Source: Streptomyces sp. TBY4
GTDB taxonomy: Bacteria; Actinomycetota; Actinomycetes; Streptomycetales; Streptomycetaceae
Direction: 5' to 3'
Length of the DNA: 64,000 bases
Assembly (NCBI RefSeq): GCF_024213195.1
Contig: NZ_JANAVF010000013.1
Coordinates: 1-64,000 of the forward strand
The translations under genes were made by a program, and so were the position numbers. The notes under the pieces are model-generated. The model was not told where the DNA came from, made no database searches, and was given only the letters and a program-made list of their open reading frames with translations. Positions 8,741-16,847 of this stretch are shown here, one piece after another (position 1 is the stretch's first letter; each line of letters opens with the position of its first letter).

Positions 8741-10555
8741 TCAGCGCCGCAGGGTGGGGGAGGCCATGACCACGGCGTTGCGTTCGCTGCATCCGGAACG
8801 CATCTCGACGCGCAGGATCAGGACACCAGTGACGTTCACCGTCCTGGTGACGGGTTTGACCCGTTCCACGGACTCACTGAACAGCTCGACGTCGTCCCCG
8901 TAGATGATGATCTGACCGCTCTTCAAGGGAGATCCGTCGTCCATCCCGGCGGAGAATTCGAGCGAGCTCCAATCCTTGTTGATGTCGTACTCGGCCTCGC
9001 CGCACCCGACGTTGAAGGCGGAGTTGTAGCGCTTGGTGTCCATCTTGGCGGTCTCCGCGGTGAAGCCGCCCCGCAAGGGCTCCAGGGCCAGGAGGCTGGC
9101 CTCCTTGCTGTTCGGCCCCGGCGGGGTCGGCGAGACCGCGTCCGTCGGGGCCGCGCTCGGGCTCGGGCTCGGTGTCGCACTGGGGGTGGGCGTCGGGGTC
9201 GGCGTGGGCGTCGGGCTTACGGAACCCGAGGCGGACGAGGTCGGCTTGTCTCCGCCGGCTCGGTTCGAAGCGTCCTTGCCCCTGTCCTTGAGCAGTTCTA
9301 CGCCGGCCAGCGCGGCCGCGGCCAGGACCAGCACGGTGAGCACTGCCCCGAGTACCAGCCCCCGCCGCCGCTTCTTGCGCGGCGGCGCGGGCGCCGGTTC
9401 CGTACGGGACTCGGCCGCGGGCGCTGGACCGTAGCCCTGCGGCACGCTCGCCTGGACCGGCGGCGGGGTGGGCGCGGGCTCGGTCGGCGGTGGCGCGTAC
9501 ACCGGCTGGGCCGGGGGAGTCGCCGGCGGCTGCGAGGGCTGCTGGGGCGGGGCCACCGGCTTCGGCGGGGCCGCCGCCGGGGCCGGGGGGACGGCCGGCG
9601 GCGCCGCCGGAAGGGCCGGTACCGGCGGTGCGTCCTGGACCACCTGCTGCGAGGTGGACGAGGTCGTGGACACCACAGCTCGGCGGATGTCCTTCATCCA
9701 GCCGGCCAGGTTGACCGGACGCTTCAGCGGGTCGGCGGCGTAGATGGACGCGATCCGCGCCCGCTGCTCGGCGTCCAGCACCGCGAACTGCGGCAGCCGT
9801 AAGAGGGCATGCGCGAGCAGTTCGGGCGTCGAGGGCGGGGACTCCCCGCTCAGCAGGAAGTACGCGATGGCCCCGAAGGCGTACCGGTCCGCGCCCGGGG
9901 TCCGCTTCCCCTCGAAGACCTCCGGCGCGGCGTAGCCCTGGGTGAACCACACCTCCGCCGTCTGGTGGTCGGCGGTCAGCTTGCTGAGGCCGAAGTCCAC
10001 CAGGGTGGCCTGCCCGTGCGCGTCGACCATGACATTGCCGGGTGACAGGTCACCGTGGATCACCTGGCGCCCGGAGGGAGTGGCCTTCCCCGAGTGCAGC
10101 CAGTCCAGTACGTCGGCCAGCTGCTCCAGCGTGCGCATCACCTCGCGCCGCTCGGCGGCCGTGGCGAGGGTCCGCTCGGCCCGCCAGTCGCGCAGGTCGA
10201 GTCCGTCGACATGGTTCATGACCAGGACCAGCGCCCGCCCGGTCAGGGTCGAGGACTCCCCGGGCCGGTGGATGGGCGGCCCCTCGAAATGCTCCCGTAC
10301 GCCGACCACACCGGGCCGGTGGACGAAGCGCAGCAGCTCGGCCTGCTCGTTCCACTTCTGGCTGATCCGGTCGAAGACGTCCGGGGTGATCGTGGTCTTG
10401 GAGTCGAGCACCTTCACGACGACGGGCTCGGAACCCCCCGCGAGCTCGATCTCCGCGAGATAGAGCACGGCCTCCCCGCCGCGTCCGATGGACCGGAGCA
10501 AGCGGTAACGGTCCGCTGCCGCGTCCGGCCCGATGTGCAGATTCTGGCTGGTCAA
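8741..10555 (-). CDS. Membrane receptor-type Ser/Thr protein kinase
   Basis: 604 residues. The cytoplasmic kinase domain (about 15-295) has a glycine loop GRGGEAVLY, Lys48 in VVVKVL, a catalytic loop HGDLSPGN (Asp169, Asn174), DFG at 187-189 and APE at 210-212. The usual Arg before the catalytic Asp is Gly, so this is a non-RD kinase that may not need activation-loop phosphorylation. A long Pro/Ala-rich linker (about 310-395) leads to a basic stop-transfer stretch and one membrane helix (about 399-422). A Thr-Pro repeat stalk and an extracellular domain (about 485-604) with two Cys follow; that domain resembles NPCBM-type sugar-binding folds (inference). The ligand and targets are unknown. 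A PASTA array is absent, so it is not PknB. Confidence 0.9.
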   Translation of the reverse strand: MTSQNLHIGPDAAADRYRLLRSIGRGGEAVLYLAEIELAGGSEPVVVKVLDSKTTITPDVFDRISQKWNEQAELLRFVHRPGVVGVREHFEGPPIHRPGESSTLTGRALVLVMNHVDGLDLRDWRAERTLATAAERREVMRTLEQLADVLDWLHSGKATPSGRQVIHGDLSPGNVMVDAHGQATLVDFGLSKLTADHQTAEVWFTQGYAAPEVFEGKRTPGADRYAFGAIAYFLLSGESPPSTPELLAHALLRLPQFAVLDAEQRARIASIYAADPLKRPVNLAGWMKDIRRAVVSTTSSTSQQVVQDAPPVPALPAAPPAVPPAPAAAPPKPVAPPQQPSQPPATPPAQPVYAPPPTEPAPTPPPVQASVPQGYGPAPAAESRTEPAPAPPRKKRRRGLVLGAVLTVLVLAAAALAGVELLKDRGKDASNRAGGDKPTSSASGSVSPTPTPTPTPTPSATPSPSPSAAPTDAVSPTPPGPNSKEASLLALEPLRGGFTAETAKMDTKRYNSAFNVGCGEAEYDINKDWSSLEFSAGMDDGSPLKSGQIIIYGDDVELFSESVERVKPVTRTVNVTGVLILRVEMRSGCSERNAVVMASPTLRR

Positions 10556-10834
10556 TTTCCCCCCAGCGCCGGTGAGTTGAGTGGGCCTCAGCTTCCCGGG
10601 ACGGGAGGGTGGCGGTCAAGCGGCGGCCACGGTCTCGTCCCCCTCCCGCTCCAGCTGGCGGTCAAAGATCACGGACCGGGTCCCCGGCCCCCCGGCCCTG
10701 GATGCTCTGATCGCCCCGCGCGTCCGTACCGGCCGAGGTCACGGTCCTGCCGGGGCCGTGTCCAGATGCCCCCCAACCACAGGGGGCTGCGCATCTCAGA
10801 CGGGGCCGCTCCTCCCCACTCCTCCCTCCAGGCC

Positions 10835-10994
10835 GTTCCCCGGGGGGATCCCGGAAGTCTTGTGGCGTTTCGGGGTGGGTCGGTCGGTCAAGGGTGGCCG
10901 AAGGCCATCGCGTAGCGACGCGACCGCAGGGAGCGCCCTTGAGGGACCGGCCCACCCCGAAAGGACACTGGACTGCCGGGACGCCCCCCGGAAC
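10835..10994. repeat. 160-bp imperfect palindrome with internal hairpins (multi-stem element)
   Basis: Imperfect arms of about 60 bases pair across the centre (10835-10895 with 10936-10994), with scattered mismatches. The centre folds into two small stems, GGCC-GAA-GGCC at 10896-10906 and TCGCG...CGCGA at 10908-10923, giving a cloverleaf-like junction. It occupies the 469-base gap between the acetyltransferase stop and the kinase start. No gene is visible there otherwise. It could be a MITE, a structured RNA or an elaborate terminator. Confidence 0.75.
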
Positions 10995-11024
10995 CTCACG
11001 CAGCCAAAGCCCTCACCCCTACCC

Positions 11025-11840
11025 CTATCCCTCCCAAACCCACGGCACGGTCACGCCCAGCACCCCGAACCCCAGCCGTTCCAGGATCGGGCGGCTGTCC
11101 TCGGAGGCGTCGACCTGGAGGTAGCGGATGCCGCGGGCCGCCGCCACGCGGGCGCGGTGGGCCACCAGGAGCCGGTAGATGCCGTGGCCCCGCCATTCCG
11201 GGACCGTGCCGCCGCCCCACAGGCCCGCGAAGGGGCTCCCCGGGCGCATCTCCATCCGGGCCGCGCTCACCGGGGTGTCGCCCGCCATCGCGACGACGGC
11301 TTCGATCGTGTCCGGCTCGTCCCGCAGCAGGTTCAGCATCAGGTCCTTGATGCGCGGGCGGTCCGCGCCGAAGGCCCGGCGGTGGGCCTCCATCATCAGG
11401 TCCACGCCCGCCTCGTCGGTCACCACGCGGAGCGTGATGCCCTCCGGCGGCTCCACGGACAGCCCGGCGAGCTCCGGCACCCGCGCCACCAGCAGGGTCT
11501 CCGCGGGCTCCGCGACGAAACCGGCCGCGCGCAGCCGGTCCCCGAGGTCCGCGGGGCGGTCGTGGCCGTACAGCTTCCACTCGAACTCCGCCGACGCGAT
11601 CTCGCCCCGGCCGGCCAGCTCCGTGAAGTACGCCACCTGTTCCGCGATCACCGCGTCCGCCGTGTGCTCGTCGAGGTCCGACCAGAGCACCGTGTTCCCT
11701 CCGGGGCCGGGCACGATCTGCCGTACGACCGCGCCCGCCCGTTCCACCCGCGCGTCGCTGGTATCGGGCCGGGCCTCCCGCCGCATCACGGAGTCGAACT
11801 CGGCGCGCACCTTCAGCAGGTCCTCTGCATCCATCGTCAT
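11025..11840 (-). CDS. GNAT family N-acetyltransferase
   Basis: 271 residues. The C-terminal half carries the GNAT fold, with the acetyl-CoA loop in TVPEWRGHGIYRLLVAHRA (R-G-H-G-I-Y near residue 218) and the later RGIRYLQVDASEDSRPIL...LGF segment typical of such enzymes. The N-terminal half (EFDSVMRREARPD...) is a less conserved extension, perhaps a degenerate second GNAT unit. The substrate is unknown. ATG 11840 is used; a second ATG two codons later is possible. It diverges from the cupin gene with about 53 bases for both promoters. Confidence 0.85.
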   Translation of the reverse strand: MTMDAEDLLKVRAEFDSVMRREARPDTSDARVERAGAVVRQIVPGPGGNTVLWSDLDEHTADAVIAEQVAYFTELAGRGEIASAEFEWKLYGHDRPADLGDRLRAAGFVAEPAETLLVARVPELAGLSVEPPEGITLRVVTDEAGVDLMMEAHRRAFGADRPRIKDLMLNLLRDEPDTIEAVVAMAGDTPVSAARMEMRPGSPFAGLWGGGTVPEWRGHGIYRLLVAHRARVAAARGIRYLQVDASEDSRPILERLGFGVLGVTVPWVWEG

Positions 11841-11893
11841 CGGGCCAGCTCACCAGCCGCCGAGGGGTCCGACAACTGCATTAACCTCACCCC

Positions 11894-12442
11894 GTGAGCG
11901 ACCCCACCCACCCCACCCACCCCACCCACCCCACCGTCTACACCGGCAAGGCCGGTCCCGACGCCGCCGTCGACCGGGGCTGGCTGCTGGGGCACTTCAA
12001 GGAGCCCGGAGATCCCCGCCACAGCGAGGACGTGGAGATCAAGTGGGGCGTCCACCCCAAGGGCGAGGAGCGGGCGAGCTGGGTCCGCGGGGAGTCCCGT
12101 ACGGCCCTGCAGGTGCTGATCAGCGGCCGGTTCCGGCTGGAGTTCCCGGGCCGGAGCGTGGTCCTGGCCGAACAGGGGGACTACGTCGTCTGGGGACGCG
12201 GAGTCGACCACTCCTGGTACGCGGAGGAGGACGCGGTGGTGCTCACCGTGCGCTGGCCCTCGCTGCCGGGCTACCGCGCCGACGAGGAGCCGGACGAGGA
12301 GCCGGACGAGGAGCCGGGCGAAGAGCCCTCCGAGGACCCCGCCGAGACCCCCGCCGAGACCCCCGCCGAGAAGCCCGCCGAGACCCCCGCCGAAGGCACC
12401 GGAGACCAGTCCGCCCGGACCTCCGCTCCGAACCCCGTGTGA
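11894..12442 (+). CDS. Cupin-fold protein with His-Pro-Thr N-terminal and Glu-Pro C-terminal repeats
   Basis: 182 residues. The middle (about 25-120) looks like a single cupin/RmlC-like barrel: EDVEIKWGVHPKGEERASW, LQVLISGRFRLEFPG and GDYVVWGRGVDHSWYAEED supply the two cupin-motif regions, with His and Glu/Asp residues that could bind metal. The N-terminus is a THP tripeptide run, from a CCCACCCAC DNA repeat at about 11903-11935. The last 60 residues are an acidic low-complexity tail of EEPDEEP and PAET repeats. Function is unknown. GTG 11894 is the start. Confidence 0.75.
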   Translation: MSDPTHPTHPTHPTVYTGKAGPDAAVDRGWLLGHFKEPGDPRHSEDVEIKWGVHPKGEERASWVRGESRTALQVLISGRFRLEFPGRSVVLAEQGDYVVWGRGVDHSWYAEEDAVVLTVRWPSLPGYRADEEPDEEPDEEPGEEPSEDPAETPAETPAEKPAETPAEGTGDQSARTSAPNPV

Positions 12443-12641
12443 CCATGGTCCCGCACCTGCCCGAACGGCTGTGACGCTGCCCACGATGGCCGCCAACGAT
12501 CATGCGACGCTGCGATCGTGGAGGTGTAGACCAACCCAGTTTCCGTCCAGTTTTCCGTGTTCACGTGTTCACGCGTTCTTTCCGACGGGCCGTTCCCGGC
12601 CGCTCCCCGGTAAGGATCCGAACCACCAGGGAGCCCGTCCG

Positions 12642-14894
12642 TTGTCAGCCCTCGCACGCTGGTGCATGCGGCACCGACTCGTCGCCGTCCTGATCTGGCT
12701 CCTCGCCTTCGGCGGGACCGCCGCCGCCGCGATGGGCGCCGGGACGGCATTCTCCAACGACTACGAGGTCCCCGGCACCGAGTCCGCCAAGGCGCACGCC
12801 CTGCTGCGGGAAGGCTTCCAGGGGCAGGGCGGCGACACCGACACCATCGTGTGGCGGACCCCGGACGGGCAGAGCGCGCGGACGCCGGCGGTGCAGGAGC
12901 GCATGACGCGGGCGCTCGACTCCATAGCCGGGCTGCCCGGTGTCGGATCGGTCGCCGGCCCCTACGGCCCCGGGCCCGACAGCGCGGCACGGATCAGCCC
13001 CGACGGCCGGACCGCCTACGCGGTGGTCACCTTCGACCGGCAGGCCGACGCGGTGCCCAAGGCCCAGGCCAAGGCCGTCGTCGACGCCGCGCGGAACCCG
13101 CAGACCCGGGCGGACGGGCTCCAGGTCGAGCTCGGCGGGCGCGCCGTCGGCCTCACCGAAGCCCCCTCCGCCCACCTCGCCGAGGTCATCGGCGTGGCCA
13201 TCGCCGCCCTGGTGCTGTTCCTGGCCTTCGGATCGCTCGCCGCCAGCCTGCTGCCCATCGCGACCGCCCTGGTCAGTGTGGGCACCGCCTACTTCGGCAT
13301 CACCCTGCTCGGCCACGCGATGCCGGTCGCCGACTTCGCCCCGATGCTCGGCACCCTCGTCGGCCTCGGAGTGGGCATCGACTACGCGCTGTTCATCGTC
13401 ACCCGCCACCGCAAGGGCCTCCAGCGCGGACTCCCGGTCGCGGAGGCCGCCGAGAACGCCGTCGCCACCACCGGCCGGGCCGTGGTCTTCGCCGGGGCCA
13501 CCGTCTGCATCGCGCTGCTCGGCATGCTGGTGCTCCGGCTGAACTTCCTCAACGGGGTCGCGATCGCGGCCTCCCTCACCGTGGTCCTGACCGTCGCCGC
13601 CTCGGTGACCCTGCTGCCCGCGCTGCTCTCGTACATCGGCATGCGCGCGCTCTCCCGCCGCGAGCGCCGCAGGCTGGCCGCCGAGGGCCCGCGGCCCGAA
13701 GCGGTCACCGGCTTCGCCGCCCGCTGGTCGGCCTTCGTCGAGCGCCACCCGAAGCTGCTCGGGCTGGTCGCCACGGCGGTCATGGTGGTGCTGGCGCTGC
13801 CCACGCTCTCCCTCCACCTCGGCACCTCCGACCAGGGCAACAACCCGGCGACTTCCACCACCCGCAAGGCCTACGACCTGCTCGCGGAGGGCTTCGGCCC
13901 GGGGATGAACGGCCCGCTGACCGTGGTCGCCCGCCTCGGCGAGCGGCCCGGCGACCGCGCCGCCGTGGAGGCGCTGACCGAGTCGATCCGTACGACCAGG
14001 GGCGTGGCCTCTGCCGGACCGGCGGTCTTCAACCAGGGCGGCGACACCGCCGTGGTCACCGTCGTACCGGACTCCTCCCCGCAGTCCAGGGCCACGAGCG
14101 AACTGGTCGACCGGCTGCGCGAGGACGTCATCCCGCGCGCCGGCCAGGACACCTCCCTGCAGGCCCACGTGGGCGGCGTGACCGCCGGGTACGACGACTT
14201 CGCCGAGGTCATCGTCGGGAAGCTGCCGCTCTTCGTCGGGGTGGTCGTCGCACTCGGCTGCGTGCTCCTGCTGCTGGCCTTCCGCTCCATAGGCATCCCG
14301 GTCAAGGCGGCCGCCATGAACGTCGCCGCCGTCGCCTCCTCCTTCGGAGTCGTCGTCGCGATCTTCCAGTGGGGCTGGGGCAGCGAACCGCTCGGGCTGG
14401 GCAGCGCGGGGCCGATCGAGCCCTTCCTCCCCGTGATCATGGTCTCCGTGCTCTTCGGGCTCTCCATGGACTACCAGGTCTTCCTCGTCAGCCGGATGTA
14501 CGAGGAGTGGCTGGAGACGGGGGACAACCGGCGGGCGGTGCGCGTCGGCCTCGCCGAGACCAGCCGGGTGATCAATTCGGCGGCCGTCATCATGATCTCC
14601 GTCTTCCTGGCCTTCGTACTCAGCGGCGACCGGCTCATCGCCATGTTCGGCATCGCGCTCGCCGTGGCCGTCGCCCTCGACGCCTTCGTGCTGCGCACCC
14701 TCCTCGTCCCGGCCCTGATGCACCTGCTCGGCGGAGCCAACTGGTGGCTGCCGGCCTGGCTGGACCGCCGGCTCCCGAGGATCAGCATCGAGCCCCCGGA
14801 GCGCCGCCCGCATGCGAAACTTCCCCAGCAGCGGCCCGGCGCGGACCCCGTCACGAGCGGGGACCGGACCGAGCCGGTGCCCAGCTCCCGGTGA
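12642..14894 (+). CDS. MMPL/RND family transporter
   Basis: 750-residue membrane transporter of the MmpL-like RND superfamily, with two repeats of a periplasmic loop plus six-helix block. The first helix is near residues 10-30. The first transmembrane block includes GLGVGIDYALFIVTRHRKG and the second VLFGLSMDYQVFLVSRMYEEW; the GxxxDY motifs are the proton-relay signature of the family. Family members export lipids, siderophores or drugs using the proton gradient; the cargo here is unknown. TTG 12642 was chosen for the CCAGGGAG site upstream; ATG 12666 is the alternative. The acetyltransferase gene follows 39 bases later and may be cotranscribed. Confidence 0.9.
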   Translation: MSALARWCMRHRLVAVLIWLLAFGGTAAAAMGAGTAFSNDYEVPGTESAKAHALLREGFQGQGGDTDTIVWRTPDGQSARTPAVQERMTRALDSIAGLPGVGSVAGPYGPGPDSAARISPDGRTAYAVVTFDRQADAVPKAQAKAVVDAARNPQTRADGLQVELGGRAVGLTEAPSAHLAEVIGVAIAALVLFLAFGSLAASLLPIATALVSVGTAYFGITLLGHAMPVADFAPMLGTLVGLGVGIDYALFIVTRHRKGLQRGLPVAEAAENAVATTGRAVVFAGATVCIALLGMLVLRLNFLNGVAIAASLTVVLTVAASVTLLPALLSYIGMRALSRRERRRLAAEGPRPEAVTGFAARWSAFVERHPKLLGLVATAVMVVLALPTLSLHLGTSDQGNNPATSTTRKAYDLLAEGFGPGMNGPLTVVARLGERPGDRAAVEALTESIRTTRGVASAGPAVFNQGGDTAVVTVVPDSSPQSRATSELVDRLREDVIPRAGQDTSLQAHVGGVTAGYDDFAEVIVGKLPLFVGVVVALGCVLLLLAFRSIGIPVKAAAMNVAAVASSFGVVVAIFQWGWGSEPLGLGSAGPIEPFLPVIMVSVLFGLSMDYQVFLVSRMYEEWLETGDNRRAVRVGLAETSRVINSAAVIMISVFLAFVLSGDRLIAMFGIALAVAVALDAFVLRTLLVPALMHLLGGANWWLPAWLDRRLPRISIEPPERRPHAKLPQQRPGADPVTSGDRTEPVPSSR

Positions 14895-14933
14895 TCCGGC
14901 CACCCGCCGCCCGATACCCAAGGAAGAACGCGC

Positions 14934-15488
14934 ATGTTCTCGATAGACCTCGCCGACGACGCCCAGCTGTTCCCGCTGGAGGCCCGGCACGCGGAGGAGT
15001 TCTTCGCCCACATCGAACGCGGACGGGAGTTCATCGGCCAGTACGTCGGCTTCCCCGACCGGTCCTCCGACCTGGAGTCGGCCCGGGCCCTGCTGGCCAA
15101 GTACGCGCTCACGGCGGGGGAGGACGGCGCGCGGTTCTTCGGGATCCGGCTGGACGGCACCCTCGTGGGCGGGGTGCTCTTCCCGGCGTTCGACGCGGGG
15201 ACGGGCAACTGTGAGATCGGCTGCTGGCTGGAGCCCGCCGCGGCCGGCCGCGGCCTGGTGACCAAGGCCTGCCGGGTCCTGATCGACTATGCCTTCGGCG
15301 AGCGAGGCATGCACCGCGTCGAATGGCACGCCGCCTCCGGCAACAAGAAGAGCCTCGCCGTGGCCGAGCGCCTCGGCATGACCCGCGAAGGCGTCCTGCG
15401 CCAGAACCACCTGCACCGGGGCGTCCGTCAGGACACCGAGGTCTGGGCGCTGCTCGCCGACGAATGGGCCGCCGCCCGCCCGGCGTAG
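14934..15488 (+). CDS. GNAT acetyltransferase, RimJ/RimL type
   Basis: 184 residues, close in length and pattern to the ribosomal-protein Ser/Ala acetyltransferase family (RimL/YdaF). Visible motifs are the LEARHAEEFFAHIERGREF start, the strand before the acetyl-CoA loop (CEIGCWLEPAAAGRGLVTKAC) and the MHRVEWHAASGNKKSLAVAERLGMTREGVLR C-terminal core. It would transfer acetyl from acetyl-CoA to an amine, possibly a protein N-terminus; the substrate is not determined. AAGGAAG precedes ATG 14934. It lies just downstream of the MMPL transporter. Confidence 0.87.
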   Translation: MFSIDLADDAQLFPLEARHAEEFFAHIERGREFIGQYVGFPDRSSDLESARALLAKYALTAGEDGARFFGIRLDGTLVGGVLFPAFDAGTGNCEIGCWLEPAAAGRGLVTKACRVLIDYAFGERGMHRVEWHAASGNKKSLAVAERLGMTREGVLRQNHLHRGVRQDTEVWALLADEWAAARPA

Positions 15489-15496
15489 CCGCCCTC

Positions 15497-15690
15497 GGAC
15501 CACCTCCGGACCGCCTCCGGACCGCCTCCGGACCGCCTCCGGGCCCGCCTTCGGACCGCCTCCGGGCCCGCCTTCGCACCGCCTCCGGATCGGCCTTGGA
15601 CCGCCTCCGGATCGGCCTTGGACCGCCTCTGGGTCGGCCTTGGACCGGCTCCGGACCGGCCTCGGACCGCCTCCGGACGGCCCTCCGCAC
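15497..15690. repeat. Short-period tandem repeat tract (CCTCCGGACCG type)
   Basis: About 17 imperfect units of 11 bases, consensus CCTCCGGACCG, with variants CCTCCGGGCCCG, CCTTCGGACCG and CCTTGGACCG, run from just after the acetyltransferase stop. Alternating variants suggest a higher-order 22-base unit (CCTCCGGATCGGCCTTGGACCG twice or more). The 348-base gap from 15489 to 15836 holds this tract followed by GC-rich sequence before the next gene. All frames through it are open on both strands because of the repeat, not because it codes. Confidence 0.8.
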
Positions 15691-15836
15691 CATCCCCGCA
15701 CCACCTTCCGGGCCACCTTCCGTGCCCGGCCGCCGCCGCCCCGTCCCCGCTCTCCCGCCGGGCCGGGGCGGGGCGCCGGCCGCCGGCCGGACGGATTCTC
15801 AGGAACCTCTCAGAAAAGCCGCCTACGGTGCCCCGC

Positions 15837-16427
15837 ATGGACACCACCAAGACCCCCGCCCCGACCGCTCCCGAGGCGGACTCCCCGGCCGACCTGAAGA
15901 AGGCCGCCACCGACGAGACGACCGCCCCGGCCGCCGCGGACACCGCCGCCACCGAGCAGGCCCCCGCCGAGGCCGACGAGCTCGGGGACCTCGACGAGCT
16001 CGACGAGCTCGAGGCCGCCGCCGACGATGTGCAGGACAGTGGTGTCGCCTCCGGAGCCTCCGCGATCGTCGCCGCCGGCCTCGGCCTGATCGCCCTCAGC
16101 GGCAGCTGGACCTCCCGCGTCATAGCCGAGCGGGAGACCCTCAAGGGCCAGATCAGCGCGGCCGACGCCACCTCCACCGCGGACAAGATCGAGGCGCTGT
16201 ACGGCAACGCCTGGCACATGACCGCCCTGGTCAACGGCGTCCTGTCGACGATCGCGCTGCTCCTCGCCGTGTTCGTGCTGGCCCGCCCGGCCTTCGGCGC
16301 CCCCGGCCGCACCCTCCCGGCATGGGTCCGCTCCGTGTCCTGGGCCGCCGTGGTCCTCGCCGTCGTCGGCATCATCGCCTTCGTGTTCATGTACCTCCTC
16401 GCCCTGCCGACGGCCCCCGGCGCCTAG
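15837..16427 (+). CDS. Membrane protein with acidic Ala-rich N-terminus
   Basis: 196 residues. The first 65 are low-complexity Ala/Glu/Asp/Thr with an LDELDELEAA stretch, probably cytoplasmic and disordered. Three hydrophobic helices follow: about 78-94 (ASAIVAAGLGLIALSG), about 130-150 (ALVNGVLSTIALLLAVFVLA) and about 167-192 (SWAAVVLAVVGIIAFVFMYLL). No catalytic motif is visible. ATG 15837 is the only sensible start. It appears monocistronic, and a nested hairpin follows at 16496-16538. Confidence 0.8.
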   Translation: MDTTKTPAPTAPEADSPADLKKAATDETTAPAAADTAATEQAPAEADELGDLDELDELEAAADDVQDSGVASGASAIVAAGLGLIALSGSWTSRVIAERETLKGQISAADATSTADKIEALYGNAWHMTALVNGVLSTIALLLAVFVLARPAFGAPGRTLPAWVRSVSWAAVVLAVVGIIAFVFMYLLALPTAPGA

Positions 16428-16495
16428 GCCGTCCGGGCCGCCCGCAAGCGGTCCGCCCAGGCCGTCCGCCGCTGTTCCGCGGCCCGCCTAGGTAC

Positions 16496-16538
16496 TGCCT
16501 TAGGCCACCTCAGGGACCCCGGGTCCCGGCCTAAGGCA
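16496..16538. terminator. Nested hairpin after the membrane-protein gene
   Basis: An outer perfect 11-bp stem, TGCCTTAGGCC with GGCCTAAGGCA, encloses a perfect 15-base palindrome GGGACCCCGGGTCCC at 16513-16527. It lies 68 bases after the stop codon. No T tract is present. A terminator role is likely by position; an operator is also possible. Confidence 0.6.
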
Positions 16539-16649
16539 CCCCGGCCCGTGCAGATGCGGCATGCTCCCGATGTGCCGGCACCCCCTGGGGCGTGAATCTT
16601 GGATCACACCGAACGAGGTGTCCGAGAAACGCGAACCAGGGAGCACGAG

Positions 16650-16817
16650 ATGTTCGAGTACGAGATCGCCACCGCCCGCCGCGACGACCTCATCCGCGAG
16701 GCCGACGCCTACCGTCTGGTCCGGGAAGCGAAGAAGGCCCGCCGCCCCTTCTCCCGCAGCCAGGAACCGGAGGGGTCGGTGAGAGGACAGCGCGGCCGGT
16801 TCACCCGCGCCGCGTAA
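16650..16817 (+). CDS. Small conserved basic protein
   Basis: 55 residues, MFEYEIATARRDDLIREADAY at the start, with a predicted amphipathic helix rich in Arg/Lys/Glu and a basic tail. It has no membrane segment and no known motif. ATG 16650 was chosen over an upstream in-frame ATG at 16599 because CCAGGGAG lies just before it and because the upstream residues look non-coding. It sits 30 bases before the LuxR regulator gene and may share its transcript. The function is unknown. Confidence 0.65.
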   Translation: MFEYEIATARRDDLIREADAYRLVREAKKARRPFSRSQEPEGSVRGQRGRFTRAA

Positions 16818-16847
16818 CCCGCGCCGCGAAACTGTGCGAACCGGCAC

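Noticed and set aside
15428..16390. 320-codon minus-strand frame through the tandem repeat
   Set aside because: The repeat keeps several frames open on both strands; the peptide is a simple Arg/Gly/Pro repeat.
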